A stretch of DNA of 64,000 bases from Mycobacterium sp. E3251. Its GTDB lineage: Bacteria > Actinomycetota > Actinomycetes > Mycobacteriales > Mycobacteriaceae. Every line of letters begins with the position of its first letter. The first letter of the stretch is position 1. Positions 9,339-18,468 of the stretch are shown piece by piece. The stretch lies in the NCBI RefSeq assembly GCF_001666835.1, contig NZ_LZJF01000064.1, positions 1 through 64,000 of the forward strand, read 5' to 3'. The position numbers and the translations under genes are program-made. The notes below the pieces were generated by a model. That model did no database searches. It was not told the origin of the DNA and saw only the letters and a list, made by a program, of their open reading frames with translations.

Positions 9339-10115
9339 GTGGCAAAGCGGTTGGACCTCAAAGCCGTCAACATCTACTACGGTTCGTTCCACGCGGTAGG
9401 GGATGTGACTCTGTCGATCCTGCCCCGCAGTGTGACCGCGTTCATCGGTCCGTCAGGGTGTGGCAAGACGACGGTGCTGCGCACGCTCAACCGGATGCAT
9501 GAGGTGGTCCCCGGCGGCCGGGTTGAGGGCAGCGTGCTCCTCGACGACGAGGACATCTACGGCGCCGGGGTTGATCCCGTCGGTGTGCGGCGGGCGATCG
9601 GAATGGTGTTCCAGCGACCGAACCCGTTCCCCGCCATGTCGATTCGCGACAACGTGGTGGCGGGTTTGAAGCTGCAGGGCGTGCGCAATCGCAAGGTGCT
9701 CGACGAGACCGCCGAATACTCGCTGCGTGGCGCGAACCTGTGGGATGAGGTCAAGGACCGGTTGGACAGGCCTGGCGGCGGATTGTCGGGTGGTCAGCAG
9801 CAGCGCTTGTGCATCGCGCGGGCGATCGCCGTGCAGCCCGACGTGCTGCTCATGGACGAGCCGTGCTCCGCGCTGGACCCGATCTCGACGATGGCCATCG
9901 AGGAGTTGATCAGCGAGCTGAAGCAGGACTACACGATCGTCATCGTCACGCACAACATGCAGCAGGCGGCGCGGGTCAGCGACTACACCGCGTTCTTCAA
10001 CCTGGAAGCCGTCGGAAAGCCGGGGCGGTTGATCGAGGTCGATGACACCGAGAAGATCTTCTCCAACCCGAGCCAGAAGGCGACGGAGGACTACATCTCC
10101 GGCCGCTTCGGCTAG
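9339..10115 (+). CDS. phoT: Phosphate ABC transporter ATPase PstB (PhoT)
   Basis: 258 aa, full length for PstB. Walker [10 protein letters not shown] (about 37-45), signature LSGGQQQR, Walker [14 protein letters not shown] and the switch histidine in [17 protein letters not shown] are intact. It powers phosphate import by PstSCA at the inner face of the membrane. GTG start 13 bases after pstA, with AGGAG just upstream. Corresponds to Rv0820 (phoT). Confidence 0.96.
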   Translation: MAKRLDLKAVNIYYGSFHAVGDVTLSILPRSVTAFIGPSGCGKTTVLRTLNRMHEVVPGGRVEGSVLLDDEDIYGAGVDPVGVRRAIGMVFQRPNPFPAMSIRDNVVAGLKLQGVRNRKVLDETAEYSLRGANLWDEVKDRLDRPGGGLSGGQQQRLCIARAIAVQPDVLLMDEPCSALDPISTMAIEELISELKQDYTIVIVTHNMQQAARVSDYTAFFNLEAVGKPGRLIEVDDTEKIFSNPSQKATEDYISGRFG

Positions 10116-10125
10116 AGCTGATCCG

Positions 10126-10794
10126 TTATTGCGAGGCCGGTTTCGTTTCCTCTTCGGGCAACTTGCCGGTCGCCTGGAAGATGACGCGCCTGGCCACTTC
10201 GACCGCGTGGTCGGCGAAGCGCTCGTAGAACCGGCCCAGGAGTGTCACGTCGACGGCGGCAGCCACACCGTACTTCCATTCGCGGTCCATCAGCACCGAG
10301 AACAGATGGCGGTGCAGATCGTCCATCGCGTCGTCCTCTTCGCGGATCCGGGCGGCCTTCTCCGGATCGCGAGACATCACCACTTCTTGCGCGCTGTTCC
10401 CCAATTCGACTGCGACCCTGCCCATTTCGGCGAAGTAGCCATTGACCTCTTCGGGCAGCGCGTGTTGGGGATGCCGGCGTCGGGCGATCTTCGCGACGTG
10501 CAGGGCCAGCGCGCCCATCCGGTCGATGTCGGCCACCATTTGAATGGCGCTCACGATGGACCGCAGATCACCGGCGACCGGCGCCTGTAAGGCCAGCAGC
10601 ACGAAGGCGCTCTCCTCGGCGCGGGCGCTGAGTGTGGCGATCTTCTCGTGATCAGAGATCACCTGTTCGGCCAGCACCAGGTCGGCCTGCAGCAGGGCTT
10701 GGGTGGCCCGCTCCATGGCGATGCCCGCCAGCCCGCACATCTCGCCGAGCCGCTCGGATAACTCCGAGAGCTGCTCATGGTAGGCGGTCCGCAT
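10126..10794 (-). CDS. phoY2: PhoU-family phosphate-signalling protein (PhoY2)
   Basis: 222 aa of two three-helix PhoU bundles. Acidic metal-binding motifs appear in each half ([18 protein letters not shown] and [16 protein letters not shown]). PhoU proteins link the Pst transporter to the SenX3-RegX3 two-component system and repress the phosphate-starvation response when phosphate is plentiful. It faces phoT, with stops ten bases apart. Corresponds to Rv0821c. Confidence 0.94.
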   Translation of the reverse strand: MRTAYHEQLSELSERLGEMCGLAGIAMERATQALLQADLVLAEQVISDHEKIATLSARAEESAFVLLALQAPVAGDLRSIVSAIQMVADIDRMGALALHVAKIARRRHPQHALPEEVNGYFAEMGRVAVELGNSAQEVVMSRDPEKAARIREEDDAMDDLHRHLFSVLMDREWKYGVAAAVDVTLLGRFYERFADHAVEVARRVIFQATGKLPEEETKPASQ

Positions 10795-10852
10795 ATCGCC
10801 AAGCCTACGTTCTCGGCGGAGAAAACGGGCGGTGGAGCGCCGCCAAACGTGC

Positions 10853-12889
10853 TTACTCGCAGGTGGTGTCGGCGGCGTTGGTGACGGTCAGGTCCTCGGG
10901 CAGCTTGGCCGGGGCGCTGCCCGAGCCGCGTTCGATCTGCAAGCTGATCGACGAGCCGCTCGGCTGGGGAGTGGCGACCGACTTGAAGTCGGGTCCGAGC
11001 ACCACCTGAACGACCTGCCCGTAGCCGGACACTCGCTGCACCTTCGCATTGGCGAAGGAAGACGCCACGGTCGCGGCCGCCTGCTCGTTGCCGGGCGAGA
11101 ACAACACCGTCGTCGTGTTCACCGAGCTCGGGTAGTCGTCCGGGGTCATCACGTTGAAGCCGTCCCGCTTGAGCTGGCTGGTCGCGGTGGCCGCCAGGCC
11201 GCTCTGCGTCGTCGCGTTGGAGACGCGCACCGTGACATCGCTCGGCGTGGTGGTGGTGACCTGCTCGTGCCGGGCCTCGGGCGCCGGGGTGGGGGCCGGC
11301 GCCTTCTTGGTGGCGGGCGCCTTCATCTGCCCGGACTTGTCATCGGAAGTTCCGAGACTCTTTGCGTTCTGGTCGTTTTCCTCGGGCAGCGGATCGTCGT
11401 TGATGATGGCGTCGAACAGTGCCCGCATGTCGGCCATGCGCGGCGGCTCGTCGCCGTTCTGGTCGGTGACGCCGGTCGGCACGGTGACGAACGTGACGTG
11501 CCCCGCCGCCATGCCCTGCAACGACTGACCGAGTTGGATCAAGTCCTTCGACTGCACGTTGTCGACGACGGTGTCGCTGATGAACATGTTGACGACATTG
11601 TTGAGCTTGTTGAGGTCGAGCAACGTGTCCTCGGAGATCAGCGAGCGCAGCAGCGAGGACAGGAACAGCTGCTGGCGTTTGATCCGCCCGTAGTCCCCGT
11701 TGGTTTCGGTGGTGACCTGGCGGGCTCGCACGTAATTCAGGGCGGTCGAGCCGTCCAAGACTTGGCGGCCACCGTGATCGAGCACCGTGCCGAGCTCGTA
11801 GTCATGCAGCGCGGTTTTCGAGCACACCTCCACACCGCCCAGGGCGTCGACCATCTTGGCGAACCCCGCGAAGTCGACGGCGATGAAGCGGTTGATGTTC
11901 AAACCGGATAGCTTCTGGATCTCCTTGACCAGACACTTCGGGCCGCCGAAGGCGAATGCCGAGTTCAGTTTGGTCTCGGTGTAGACCATCTTCGGGCCCC
12001 AGGATTTGGTCTTCGCGTCGTAGAGGGGCCCGTATTTACCCGTGTCCGGGTTCCACGCCTCGCACTGCATCGGGGTGATCGCCAGGTCGCGCGGGAATGA
12101 CACCGCCACCACGCGTTTGCGGTTGGCCGGAATGTTGACCAGCATCACGGTGTCCGAACGGGCGCCATCCGCGTCGTCGGTGCTGCCGGCGCCCATGTTC
12201 GCGTTGTCACCGGCGCGCGAGTCAAGGCCGACGATCAAGAAGTCTTCGTCCCCGTATTGGCCGTTGCGGTCGCGGATGTCGCTGGAGTCCTGGTCGAGAG
12301 CGTTGATGGTGTTGAGCCGGGCGTTCTTCGATGTGCTCCATTGCCACGCCCCGCCGGTCATGGCCAGGGTAAGCGCCGCGAGCAGCGCCGCCACCGAGCG
12401 CGCGGCCAGCAGCATCGGCCTGCGGCGGCGGGATGTCCGCCGCTGAGCGTCGCGAGGCTCGTCGGATGAGGATTCCTGGCCGCTCGGATGCTCGGCGGCG
12501 TCGAGGTCGGGGAGCTCCGAGACCGCGTCGAGCGAATAGGCCAGGTCACCGATCACCTGGGTTTTCTGCAGCTCCAGCGGCACGTCCGATTCGGCTGGCG
12601 TCGGTTCAATGACCGGTTCGACGTCCGGCTCGGCGCGACGGTGGGTGGACCGGCCGGTCGACGGGGCGCCGAGTTTCGCGATCAGGTCGGCGACGCTGAC
12701 TCCGCCCGCGGTGTGGGATCCGGATTCTTCGTCGTCGGCGGCTCGGGACGGGACCGGCTCGACCGCGGTCTCGGTCTGCCAGAGATGGCGACTGTAGTCA
12801 GCCGGGGGCTCCGAGAACCGCTCCCAGGGGGCCGCGCCAAGCGCAGCGCGCCGGGCGCCGCGAGTGGCGTCGTCCTCGGCGTCACGCAT
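10853..12889 (-). CDS. LytR-CpsA-Psr (LCP) family cell-wall ligase with LytR_C domain
   Basis: 678 aa. A long acidic cytosolic region (1-157) precedes one transmembrane helix (about 158-182, after an RRTSRRRR stretch). The LCP domain follows with hallmark segments FLIVGLDSR (217-225), [10 protein letters not shown] and VAVSFPRDL (261-269), whose Arg/Asp residues bind pyrophosphate and metal. A Pro/Ala linker leads to a C-terminal LytR_C domain (about 560-660). LCP proteins attach arabinogalactan to peptidoglycan outside the membrane. Syntenic with Rv0822c, one of several mycobacterial LCP paralogues; whether it is the main ligase cannot be told. Confidence 0.93.
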   Translation of the reverse strand: MRDAEDDATRGARRAALGAAPWERFSEPPADYSRHLWQTETAVEPVPSRAADDEESGSHTAGGVSVADLIAKLGAPSTGRSTHRRAEPDVEPVIEPTPAESDVPLELQKTQVIGDLAYSLDAVSELPDLDAAEHPSGQESSSDEPRDAQRRTSRRRRPMLLAARSVAALLAALTLAMTGGAWQWSTSKNARLNTINALDQDSSDIRDRNGQYGDEDFLIVGLDSRAGDNANMGAGSTDDADGARSDTVMLVNIPANRKRVVAVSFPRDLAITPMQCEAWNPDTGKYGPLYDAKTKSWGPKMVYTETKLNSAFAFGGPKCLVKEIQKLSGLNINRFIAVDFAGFAKMVDALGGVEVCSKTALHDYELGTVLDHGGRQVLDGSTALNYVRARQVTTETNGDYGRIKRQQLFLSSLLRSLISEDTLLDLNKLNNVVNMFISDTVVDNVQSKDLIQLGQSLQGMAAGHVTFVTVPTGVTDQNGDEPPRMADMRALFDAIINDDPLPEENDQNAKSLGTSDDKSGQMKAPATKKAPAPTPAPEARHEQVTTTTPSDVTVRVSNATTQSGLAATATSQLKRDGFNVMTPDDYPSSVNTTTVLFSPGNEQAAATVASSFANAKVQRVSGYGQVVQVVLGPDFKSVATPQPSGSSISLQIERGSGSAPAKLPEDLTVTNAADTTCE

Positions 12890-13111
12890 GTCTTACCGGC
12901 CTCCGAAGCTCTGATGCGGCTGTCAGCGTATCCGTGCGCAATGTCGGCCCAACGCTTGGCATATCAGCGCTGCGGCCCATGCCACCCGTGGGTCGCACTC
13001 CTTTGTCGCGCCCGGGCAGCGGCGCGTTACCGATCCGCCGCAGCAACGCGCAATGCAGCAAGGTCCACATCGTACTGAGTTATCTGTCCGGACGCGATTT
13101 CGCGCGGTCGA

Positions 13112-14245
13112 TCAGCCTCCGGAGTGCATCACGTCGGCGCCGGCCGGCACGGTGCAGTCATCCGGGTCGGCCAGCCAGCCCTCGGGCAGTGCCACCCTGG
13201 CGGGCGAGCCCTGCCGGCCCCGGGGGCCGCTCGCCGCGTCCGGGAAGGGCACACGCCCGTCCAATTGGCTTAGCAGCGAATCGAGTTCGTCGAGCGTCTT
13301 GACCATCGCCAGCGCGCGCCGCAGCTCCGAGCCGGCCGGGAAGCCGTGCAGGTACCAGCCGATGTGCTTGCGAATGTCGCGCATGCCCTTGTCCTCGCCG
13401 AAGTGCGCGGCCAGCAACCGCCCATGCCGGCGAACGATGTCGGCTACCTCGCCCAGCGTGGGCGGGACGGGAGCCGGGCTGCCGGTGAACGCGGCCGAGA
13501 GTTCGGCGAAAAGCCAGGGCCGGCCGAGGCAGCCGCGGCCGATGACGACGCCGTCGCATCCGGTGCTGGCCATCATCGCCAGCGCGTCACTCGCGTCGTA
13601 GATGTCGCCGTTACCCAACACCGGGATCGTGGTCACGTGTTGTTTGAGCAGGGCGATCTGCTCCCAATCTGCGGTGCCCGAGTAGCGTTGCGCCGCCGTG
13701 CGGGCGTGCAGCGCGACCGCGGCGGCGCCCTCCGATTCGGCGATGCGGCCGGCATCGAGGTGGGTGTGGTGCTCGTCGTCGATGCCGACGCGGAATTTGA
13801 CGGTCACCGGGATGTCGGTGCCTTCGGTTGCGCGCACCGCCGCGGCGACGATCTGCCCGAACAGCCGACGCTTGTACGGCAGTGCGGCCCCGCCGCCGCG
13901 TTTGGTGACCTTGGGCACCGGACAGCCGAAATTCATGTCGATGTGATCGGCCAGGCCCTCGTCGGCGATCATCTTGGCCGCGGCATACGTGGTCGCCGGA
14001 TCGACCGTGTACAGCTGCAACGAGCGCGGCGACTCGTCCGGCGCGAAGGTGGTCATGTGCATGGTGACCGGGTGGCGTTCGACGAGCGCACGCGCCGTCA
14101 CCATCTCGCAGACATAGAGCCCGCTGACCGTGCCGACCTTCGACTGCTCTAGTTCACGACACAGGGTTCGAAAGGCAACGTTGGTCACGCCCGCCATTGG
14201 GGCCAGCACCACTGGGCTGGCGAGCGTGATGGGACCGATGCGCAA
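13112..14245 (-). CDS. dus: tRNA-dihydrouridine synthase (DusB type)
   Basis: 377 aa TIM-barrel flavoenzyme that reduces uridines in the tRNA D-loop using FMN and NADPH. N-terminal LASPVVLAPMAGVTN and the active-site block MNFGCPVPKVTKRGGGAAL, with catalytic Cys108, are diagnostic. FMN-phosphate binding residues lie in GNGDIYDASDAL and DGVVIGRGCLGRPWL. It starts seven bases after the desA1 stop in the same direction, so the two may be co-transcribed. Corresponds to Rv0823c. Confidence 0.95.
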   Translation of the reverse strand: MRIGPITLASPVVLAPMAGVTNVAFRTLCRELEQSKVGTVSGLYVCEMVTARALVERHPVTMHMTTFAPDESPRSLQLYTVDPATTYAAAKMIADEGLADHIDMNFGCPVPKVTKRGGGAALPYKRRLFGQIVAAAVRATEGTDIPVTVKFRVGIDDEHHTHLDAGRIAESEGAAAVALHARTAAQRYSGTADWEQIALLKQHVTTIPVLGNGDIYDASDALAMMASTGCDGVVIGRGCLGRPWLFAELSAAFTGSPAPVPPTLGEVADIVRRHGRLLAAHFGEDKGMRDIRKHIGWYLHGFPAGSELRRALAMVKTLDELDSLLSQLDGRVPFPDAASGPRGRQGSPARVALPEGWLADPDDCTVPAGADVMHSGG

Positions 14246-14252
14246 CGCTGAG

Positions 14253-15275
14253 TTACCGGCGGCTCATAGCCAGCTTGCCGGCGGTTTGATGCAACTCGAA
14301 CGCGGTGGTCTTCTTGCCGGTTCGGGCTTCCCGCTCGAGCTGGCGCTGCTTCGAGATCTCGAACTTGTCGCAGGCCTGCTCGAGTTCCTTGATCAGCAGG
14401 GCGAGGTCGTCGCGCATCGCCGCCGCCTCACCGGTGAAGTCCTCGCGCTCGAAGATGCGCCATTTCTTCAGGACGGGCATGACGACGTCGTCGAGGTGGA
14501 TGCGGGGGTCGTAGACCCCCCCGACGGCGATGAAGACGGCTTTGCGCCGGAACTCGGGAACCTGGTAGCCCGGCATCTGGAAGTTGCGCAGCACCTTGTG
14601 CAGCTCTTTCATTGCCTGGTTGGGCGCGATCTCAAACCCGGCCTCGCTGACGTCCCGGTAAAAGATCATGTGCAGGTTCTCGTCGGCGGAGATCTTCGCC
14701 AGCAACTGGTCGGCGATGGTCTCGTTGCAGGCCTTGCCGGTGTTGCGGTGCGAAATGCGGGTCGCCAGCTCTTGGAAGGTCACGTAGATGACGGAGTCGA
14801 ACAGGCTCTCGGCGAACAGGTCGGCCCGAACCTGCTGGTTCTGGCCGGGGCTGAAGCCGCGGTTCACCACCTCGATGCGCAGTTTCTCCAGTTCGACCGG
14901 GTCGACCGCGCGGGTCACCACCAGGTAGTCACGCAGCGCGATACCGTGCCGGTTCTCCTCGGCGGTCCACCGGTTAACCCACTGGCCCCACGGGCCGTCC
15001 AGGCCGAAGTTCATCGCGATCTCGCGGTGATATGACGGCAGGTTGTCTTCCGTCATCAGGTTCTGCACCATCGCCACCTGGGCGAGATCGGAGAGCTTGC
15101 TCTCCTCGGGGTGCCAGTCCTGCCCGCCCAGCGCGTAGAAGTTCTTGCCGTCCGACCACGGGATGTAGTCGTGCGGGTTCCAGTTCTTGTGCATGCTCTC
15201 GTGCCGGTTGAGGCACTTCTCGACCACCGGTTCGAGCTCGTGCAGCAGCTGTAGGTTTGTCAGCTCCGCTGACAT
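14253..15275 (-). CDS. desA1: Acyl-ACP desaturase DesA1
   Basis: 340 aa soluble di-iron desaturase of the plant stearoyl-ACP type. The two iron-binding EXXH motifs are in TAEENRHGIAL and SADENLHMIFY, with further Glu ligands upstream. DesA1 is an essential enzyme in mycobacteria, implicated in introducing a double bond during mycolic-acid synthesis. The start MSAELTNLQLLHELEP is the usual one and is preceded by GGAGG. Corresponds to Rv0824c. Confidence 0.95.
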   Translation of the reverse strand: MSAELTNLQLLHELEPVVEKCLNRHESMHKNWNPHDYIPWSDGKNFYALGGQDWHPEESKLSDLAQVAMVQNLMTEDNLPSYHREIAMNFGLDGPWGQWVNRWTAEENRHGIALRDYLVVTRAVDPVELEKLRIEVVNRGFSPGQNQQVRADLFAESLFDSVIYVTFQELATRISHRNTGKACNETIADQLLAKISADENLHMIFYRDVSEAGFEIAPNQAMKELHKVLRNFQMPGYQVPEFRRKAVFIAVGGVYDPRIHLDDVVMPVLKKWRIFEREDFTGEAAAMRDDLALLIKELEQACDKFEISKQRQLEREARTGKKTTAFELHQTAGKLAMSRR

Positions 15276-15458
15276 GGGGCCTCCAGTTATCTGTGTCGAC
15301 GGGTAGCAGTCAATATATCTGTGTACATCAGTAGCATCAAGCTGCCTGGCCGCGCGCCGCGGTAACGGTTAGATGCCATATTCTGCGCGCCGCGCGGTCC
15401 ACAAGTTCACGTTTTACGAGTTGCCGGCGCGCCACGGTTGGTAAACAGACAGTCGCGC

Positions 15459-16064
15459 TTAACCCAGGTCTGGGGCGGGCACGTACGGGGCCGCCGTGAT
15501 GTACAGGATGTCGACGCAGTAGTCGATGAATTGTTTGCGCGTCGCGCCGAGCTGGCCGTTCAGGTATGCGGTGAACAGGCTGGACAGGCCGCCGACCAGG
15601 CTGGTGGCGATCATCTTCTGCAGCACGGGATCGCCGATCCGCGACAACTTGCGCTGGAGCAGTTCGATGAAGCTGGGCATCCACTCCGCACCCGAGCGCG
15701 TCAATACCGGCTCGACCGCCGGGGCCAGCAACAACACGCGCCCACGGACCGGGTCGTCGACCATGAGCTCGACGAACTTTTCGACGGCCTCGCGTGGGGT
15801 GTTCGCGGAGGTGAGGGTATTCATTGCGCGCGTACATACGTCGTCGTAGACCGCGCGCACGAATTCGTCGCGGTCCGAAAAGCTTTCGTAGAAATAGCGT
15901 TCGGTCAGCGCGGCTTTGCGGCACACGGCACGCACGGTCAACGCCGGTCGACTGTCGCTGCCGAGCAATTGGACACCGGCGGCGATGAGGTCGTCGCGGC
16001 GAAGGGCAAGGCGATCCCCCAAGGGGACGCCGGTCCAACGGCCCCGTCGTTGACCGGACTGCAC
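15459..16064 (-). CDS. TetR-family transcriptional regulator
   Basis: 201 aa, GTG start at 16064 with AGGAG four bases before it. The N-terminal helix-turn-helix is within residues 22-70 (LTVRAVCRKAALTERYFYESFSDRD, a TetR-type second and third helix); the rest is a variable helical ligand domain. It sits upstream of desA1 in the same direction (184-base gap) and divergent from the MpaB-type oxygenase gene, with an imperfect 18-bp dyad between the divergent starts. It may regulate itself and the divergent gene. The ligand is unknown. Confidence 0.85.
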   Translation of the reverse strand: MQSGQRRGRWTGVPLGDRLALRRDDLIAAGVQLLGSDSRPALTVRAVCRKAALTERYFYESFSDRDEFVRAVYDDVCTRAMNTLTSANTPREAVEKFVELMVDDPVRGRVLLLAPAVEPVLTRSGAEWMPSFIELLQRKLSRIGDPVLQKMIATSLVGGLSSLFTAYLNGQLGATRKQFIDYCVDILYITAAPYVPAPDLG

Positions 16065-16084
16065 ATCGCTCCTAAGCTTGAAAT

Positions 16085-16102
16085 TGACAACGCGTGTAGT
16101 CA
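16085..16102. promoter_or_regulatory. Imperfect 18-bp dyad in the divergent TetR / DUF2236 promoter
   Basis: TGACAACGCGTGTAGTCA is self-complementary at seven of nine positions and lies between the divergent starts at 16064 and 16132, 20 bases from the TetR start. Candidate autoregulatory operator. Confidence 0.4.
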
Positions 16103-16131
16103 GATTTGCAGATACCTACAGGAACCCAATA

Positions 16132-17166
16132 GTGCCTCAACATACGTCCGGACCCTGTCCGCTGACCAGCGACGTCGCTTCGGCTACCCCCGAGGACGAG
16201 GTGCCCGGTGTGGCCGGCGGCTGCCCGGCGTCGCCCCTCGGTTACGACGCGCCACCACTCCCGCTCGGCCCCGAATCGCTGACCTGGCGGTACTTCGGCG
16301 ACTGGCGCGGCATGCTGCAGGGGCCGTTCGCGGGATCCATGCAGAACATGCATCCCCAGTTGGGCGCCGCCGTCGAGCAACACTCGACGTTCTTCCGGGA
16401 ACCGTTGCCGCGGGTGATGCGGTCGCTGTACCCGATCGGCGGGGTGGTCTTCGACGGCGACCGCGCTCCGACGACGGGTGCCGAGGTTCGCGACTACCAC
16501 ACCGACATCAAGGGTGTGGATGACCAAGGGCGTCGGTATCACGCACTGAACCCCGACGTCTTCTATTGGGCACACTCCACTTTCTTCATGGGAACAATCC
16601 TGGTGGCCGAACGGTTCGGCGGCGGTCTGACCGAAGCCGAAAAGCGGCAACTCTTCGACGAACACATTCAGTGGTACCGGATGTACGGCATGAGCATGCG
16701 TCCGGTGCCAAAGACCTGGGAAGAGTTTCAGGCCTACTGGGACCACATGTGCCGCAACGTGTTAGAGGACAATTACGCGACGCGGGCAGTGCTCGACCTG
16801 ACCATATATGACAAGCTGCCGATCGCTCCGTGGCTGCCGGATTGGCTGTGGGGTGGCCTGACCAAGCTGTCGCGGCCGTTCTTCGTTTGGCTCACAGTCG
16901 GCTTTTACCACCCAGCCGTTCGCGAACGGTTGGGCTTTCAGTGGACCGACCGCGACGAGTGGTTGCACCGGCGCTTCGGCAAGCTGGTGCGGCTGATCTT
17001 CGCGTTTGTACCGCCCAGGTACCGCAAGCACCCGCGGGCCCGTGCCGGCCTAGACCGCGCCTCCGGGCGCATCCCGCCCGACGCGCCGCTGCCCCAGACG
17101 CCGGCACGCAACCTGCCGCCGCTGGACCGGCGCGGCGACCCAAGCCACTACTGCCCCCAGGTTTAG
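16132..17166 (+). CDS. DUF2236 / MpaB-type oxygenase (Rv0826 homologue)
   Basis: 344 aa from the GTG at 16132 (MPQHTSGPCPLTSD), 17 bases after AGGAA. The DUF2236 domain includes HALNPDVFYWAHSTFFMG and an EEFQAYWDHM segment typical of the family. Members related to the latex-clearing rubber oxygenase carry a b-type heme, and MpaB proteins are oxygenases; no substrate is known for the mycobacterial group. A C-terminal Pro/Arg-rich tail follows. Divergent from a TetR regulator, as is common for inducible oxygenases. An upstream ATG at 16078 would overlap the dyad and is less likely. Confidence 0.8.
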   Translation: MPQHTSGPCPLTSDVASATPEDEVPGVAGGCPASPLGYDAPPLPLGPESLTWRYFGDWRGMLQGPFAGSMQNMHPQLGAAVEQHSTFFREPLPRVMRSLYPIGGVVFDGDRAPTTGAEVRDYHTDIKGVDDQGRRYHALNPDVFYWAHSTFFMGTILVAERFGGGLTEAEKRQLFDEHIQWYRMYGMSMRPVPKTWEEFQAYWDHMCRNVLEDNYATRAVLDLTIYDKLPIAPWLPDWLWGGLTKLSRPFFVWLTVGFYHPAVRERLGFQWTDRDEWLHRRFGKLVRLIFAFVPPRYRKHPRARAGLDRASGRIPPDAPLPQTPARNLPPLDRRGDPSHYCPQV

Positions 17167-17172
17167 CGCCCT

Positions 17173-17373
17173 CTAGTGGGCGTGACCGTGCACGTCCTCC
17201 AGGCCCGCCTGGTGCACGTGCGGATGGCTGTGCTCGGTGCCGTCGGCGTGGCCGTGGGCGTGTTCATGCTGGACGTGGTCGTGTTCATGCGCGATGTGTG
17301 CGTGCGCGTGTGTGACGTCGCCGTGCTCGTGTTCGTGCGCGTGCGGCGCGTCATGTGTGTGCTGCTCGGTCAT
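17173..17373 (-). CDS. Histidine-rich metal-binding protein (23 His in 66 aa)
   Basis: 66 aa from ATG 17373, with AGGGAGA upstream. 23 of 66 residues are histidine, mostly as H-x-H repeats (HAHEHEHGD, HEHAHGHADG, HSHPHVHQ), and the chain ends HGHAH. There is no hydrophobic segment, so it is probably a cytosolic nickel/cobalt/zinc buffer or chaperone. It lies 42 bases downstream of the KmtR-like nickel/cobalt sensor gene in the same direction and is probably part of that transcript, so its production should rise with metal. The opposite strand also shows an open frame rich in Val/Cys, an artefact of CAC/CAT codons. Confidence 0.85.
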   Translation of the reverse strand: MTEQHTHDAPHAHEHEHGDVTHAHAHIAHEHDHVQHEHAHGHADGTEHSHPHVHQAGLEDVHGHAH

Positions 17374-17415
17374 GATGCGTCTCCCTGGGTCAAATGCGGT
17401 GTGCCAACTTCTCAT

Positions 17416-17823
17416 TCACTTGGTGCCGCTGCCCCGCCGGCTCTGTGTGGGCGCTGATTCGGCGACTGCCTTCAGGCCGCCATCCCTGCGGTGATGGCCG
17501 GGCACGCCCGGACCCGCGTGCTCGGCGTTGAAGACCGCGTCCATGACGAGCTGACGGACGTGGTCGTTCTCGAGGCTGTAGAAGATGGTGGTTCCCTCCC
17601 GGCGGGTGCGGACCAAGCGCGCCATCCGCAGCTTCGCCAGGTGCTGGGAGACCGACGGCGCCGGCTTGCGGACGTGTTCGGCGAGTTCGTTGACCGACAT
17701 CTCGCGGTCGGTCAGCGACCACAGCACCTGCACGCGGGTGGCGTCGGCCAGCATCCGGAAGACCTCAACCACCAGACTCGCCTGATCGTCCGGCAACCGG
17801 CCTTCGCTACTACCTGCATGCAT
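17416..17823 (-). CDS. kmtR: ArsR/SmtB-family nickel/cobalt sensor KmtR
   Basis: 135 aa from ATG 17823. The winged helix covers about 15-85 (recognition helix KPAPSVSQHLAKLRMARLV). The metal residues described for M. tuberculosis KmtR fall at the same numbers here: His88, Glu101, His102, His110 and His111 (DHVRQL..., NAEHAGPGVPGHH). KmtR represses its own gene and a CDF exporter until nickel or cobalt binds. The start coincides with a leaderless promoter (TACTAT, then six bases, then ATG), which rules out the longer 211-codon reading that overlaps the deaminase gene. Corresponds to Rv0827c. Confidence 0.93.
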   Translation of the reverse strand: MHAGSSEGRLPDDQASLVVEVFRMLADATRVQVLWSLTDREMSVNELAEHVRKPAPSVSQHLAKLRMARLVRTRREGTTIFYSLENDHVRQLVMDAVFNAEHAGPGVPGHHRRDGGLKAVAESAPTQSRRGSGTK

Positions 17824-17835
17824 ACGCAAATAGTA
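17824..17835 (-). promoter_or_regulatory. Leaderless promoter of kmtR (TACTAT + 6 nt + ATG)
   Basis: On the minus strand TACTAT (17830-17835) fits TANNNT and is followed by TTGCGT and the ATG at 17823, placing the transcription start on the A of ATG. The A/T-rich surroundings (GAATACTATTTG) are a plausible site for KmtR autorepression. Confidence 0.6.
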
Positions 17836-17878
17836 TTCAAGCTGCGCGGCGCTGCCAACGGCTGCTTGCTCGGGCTTC

Positions 17879-18379
17879 CTAGGATGACGGGACGACCGTG
17901 GACCGGCGCTGACCGCCGTTGCCCTCGTTCCAGAGCCGGTACACCTCCAGCGCGCCTTCTTGGGGCTGGTAGCGCATTGGCAGACGTCGCCGGTCCCAGC
18001 TCTTGGCGAATTCGTCGTAGAAGGTGGAGACCTCGAAGTACTTGCGGTCATCGAGGTAGTACCGCTCGTAGGCCTCGCGGGTGATCAGGAAGACGACTTC
18101 CTTGGGCGAGCAGTAGTACAGCGAGCCGAGGCACATCGGACACGGATGGGCCATCACGTAGATCGTGCAGTCGACCAGGTGCTCGGTGCCCAGCTTCATG
18201 CACGCCTCCCGGATGGCCAGGATTTCCGCGTGGGCCGTCGGGTCGTGCGTCTGGGCCACTTTGTTGGCGCTCTCGGCGAGGACCTCCCCGTCTTTGACGA
18301 TCACCGTCGCGAACGGCCGACCGCCCTCCGCGACGTTGCGCCGGGCCAGGTCGATCGTCCGCTGGGCGAAGTCGGTCAT
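17879..18379 (-). CDS. Zinc-dependent nucleoside/nucleotide deaminase family protein (Rv0828c homologue)
   Basis: 166 aa of the cytidine/deoxycytidylate/guanine deaminase superfamily. Zinc and catalytic residues are intact: His50-Ala-Glu52 (TAHAEI) and PCPMC with Cys80 and Cys83. Segment EGGRPFATVIVKDGEVLAE resembles guanine deaminase-like members, so the substrate could be guanine, a cytosine derivative or a modified base. It lies just upstream of kmtR in the same direction (55-base gap), but kmtR has its own promoter. Confidence 0.88.
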   Translation of the reverse strand: MTDFAQRTIDLARRNVAEGGRPFATVIVKDGEVLAESANKVAQTHDPTAHAEILAIREACMKLGTEHLVDCTIYVMAHPCPMCLGSLYYCSPKEVVFLITREAYERYYLDDRKYFEVSTFYDEFAKSWDRRRLPMRYQPQEGALEVYRLWNEGNGGQRRSTVVPSS

Positions 18380-18468
18380 GGGCCGGAGGGTAGTCCCGCG
18401 GGCTTCGGGACTGAGTCCTGTGATACTGACTAGATCATCTATTTAATTGGTCGGGATGAGGGAGCACC

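Noticed and set aside
12882..13070. 62-codon minus-strand ORF upstream of the LCP gene
   Set aside because: No ribosome site, overlaps the LCP start, and the sequence has no recognisable features; likely chance.
17176..17494. Plus-strand Val/Cys-rich ORFs opposite the His-rich gene
   Set aside because: They are the complement of repeated CAC/CAT His codons; no start site or homology supports them.
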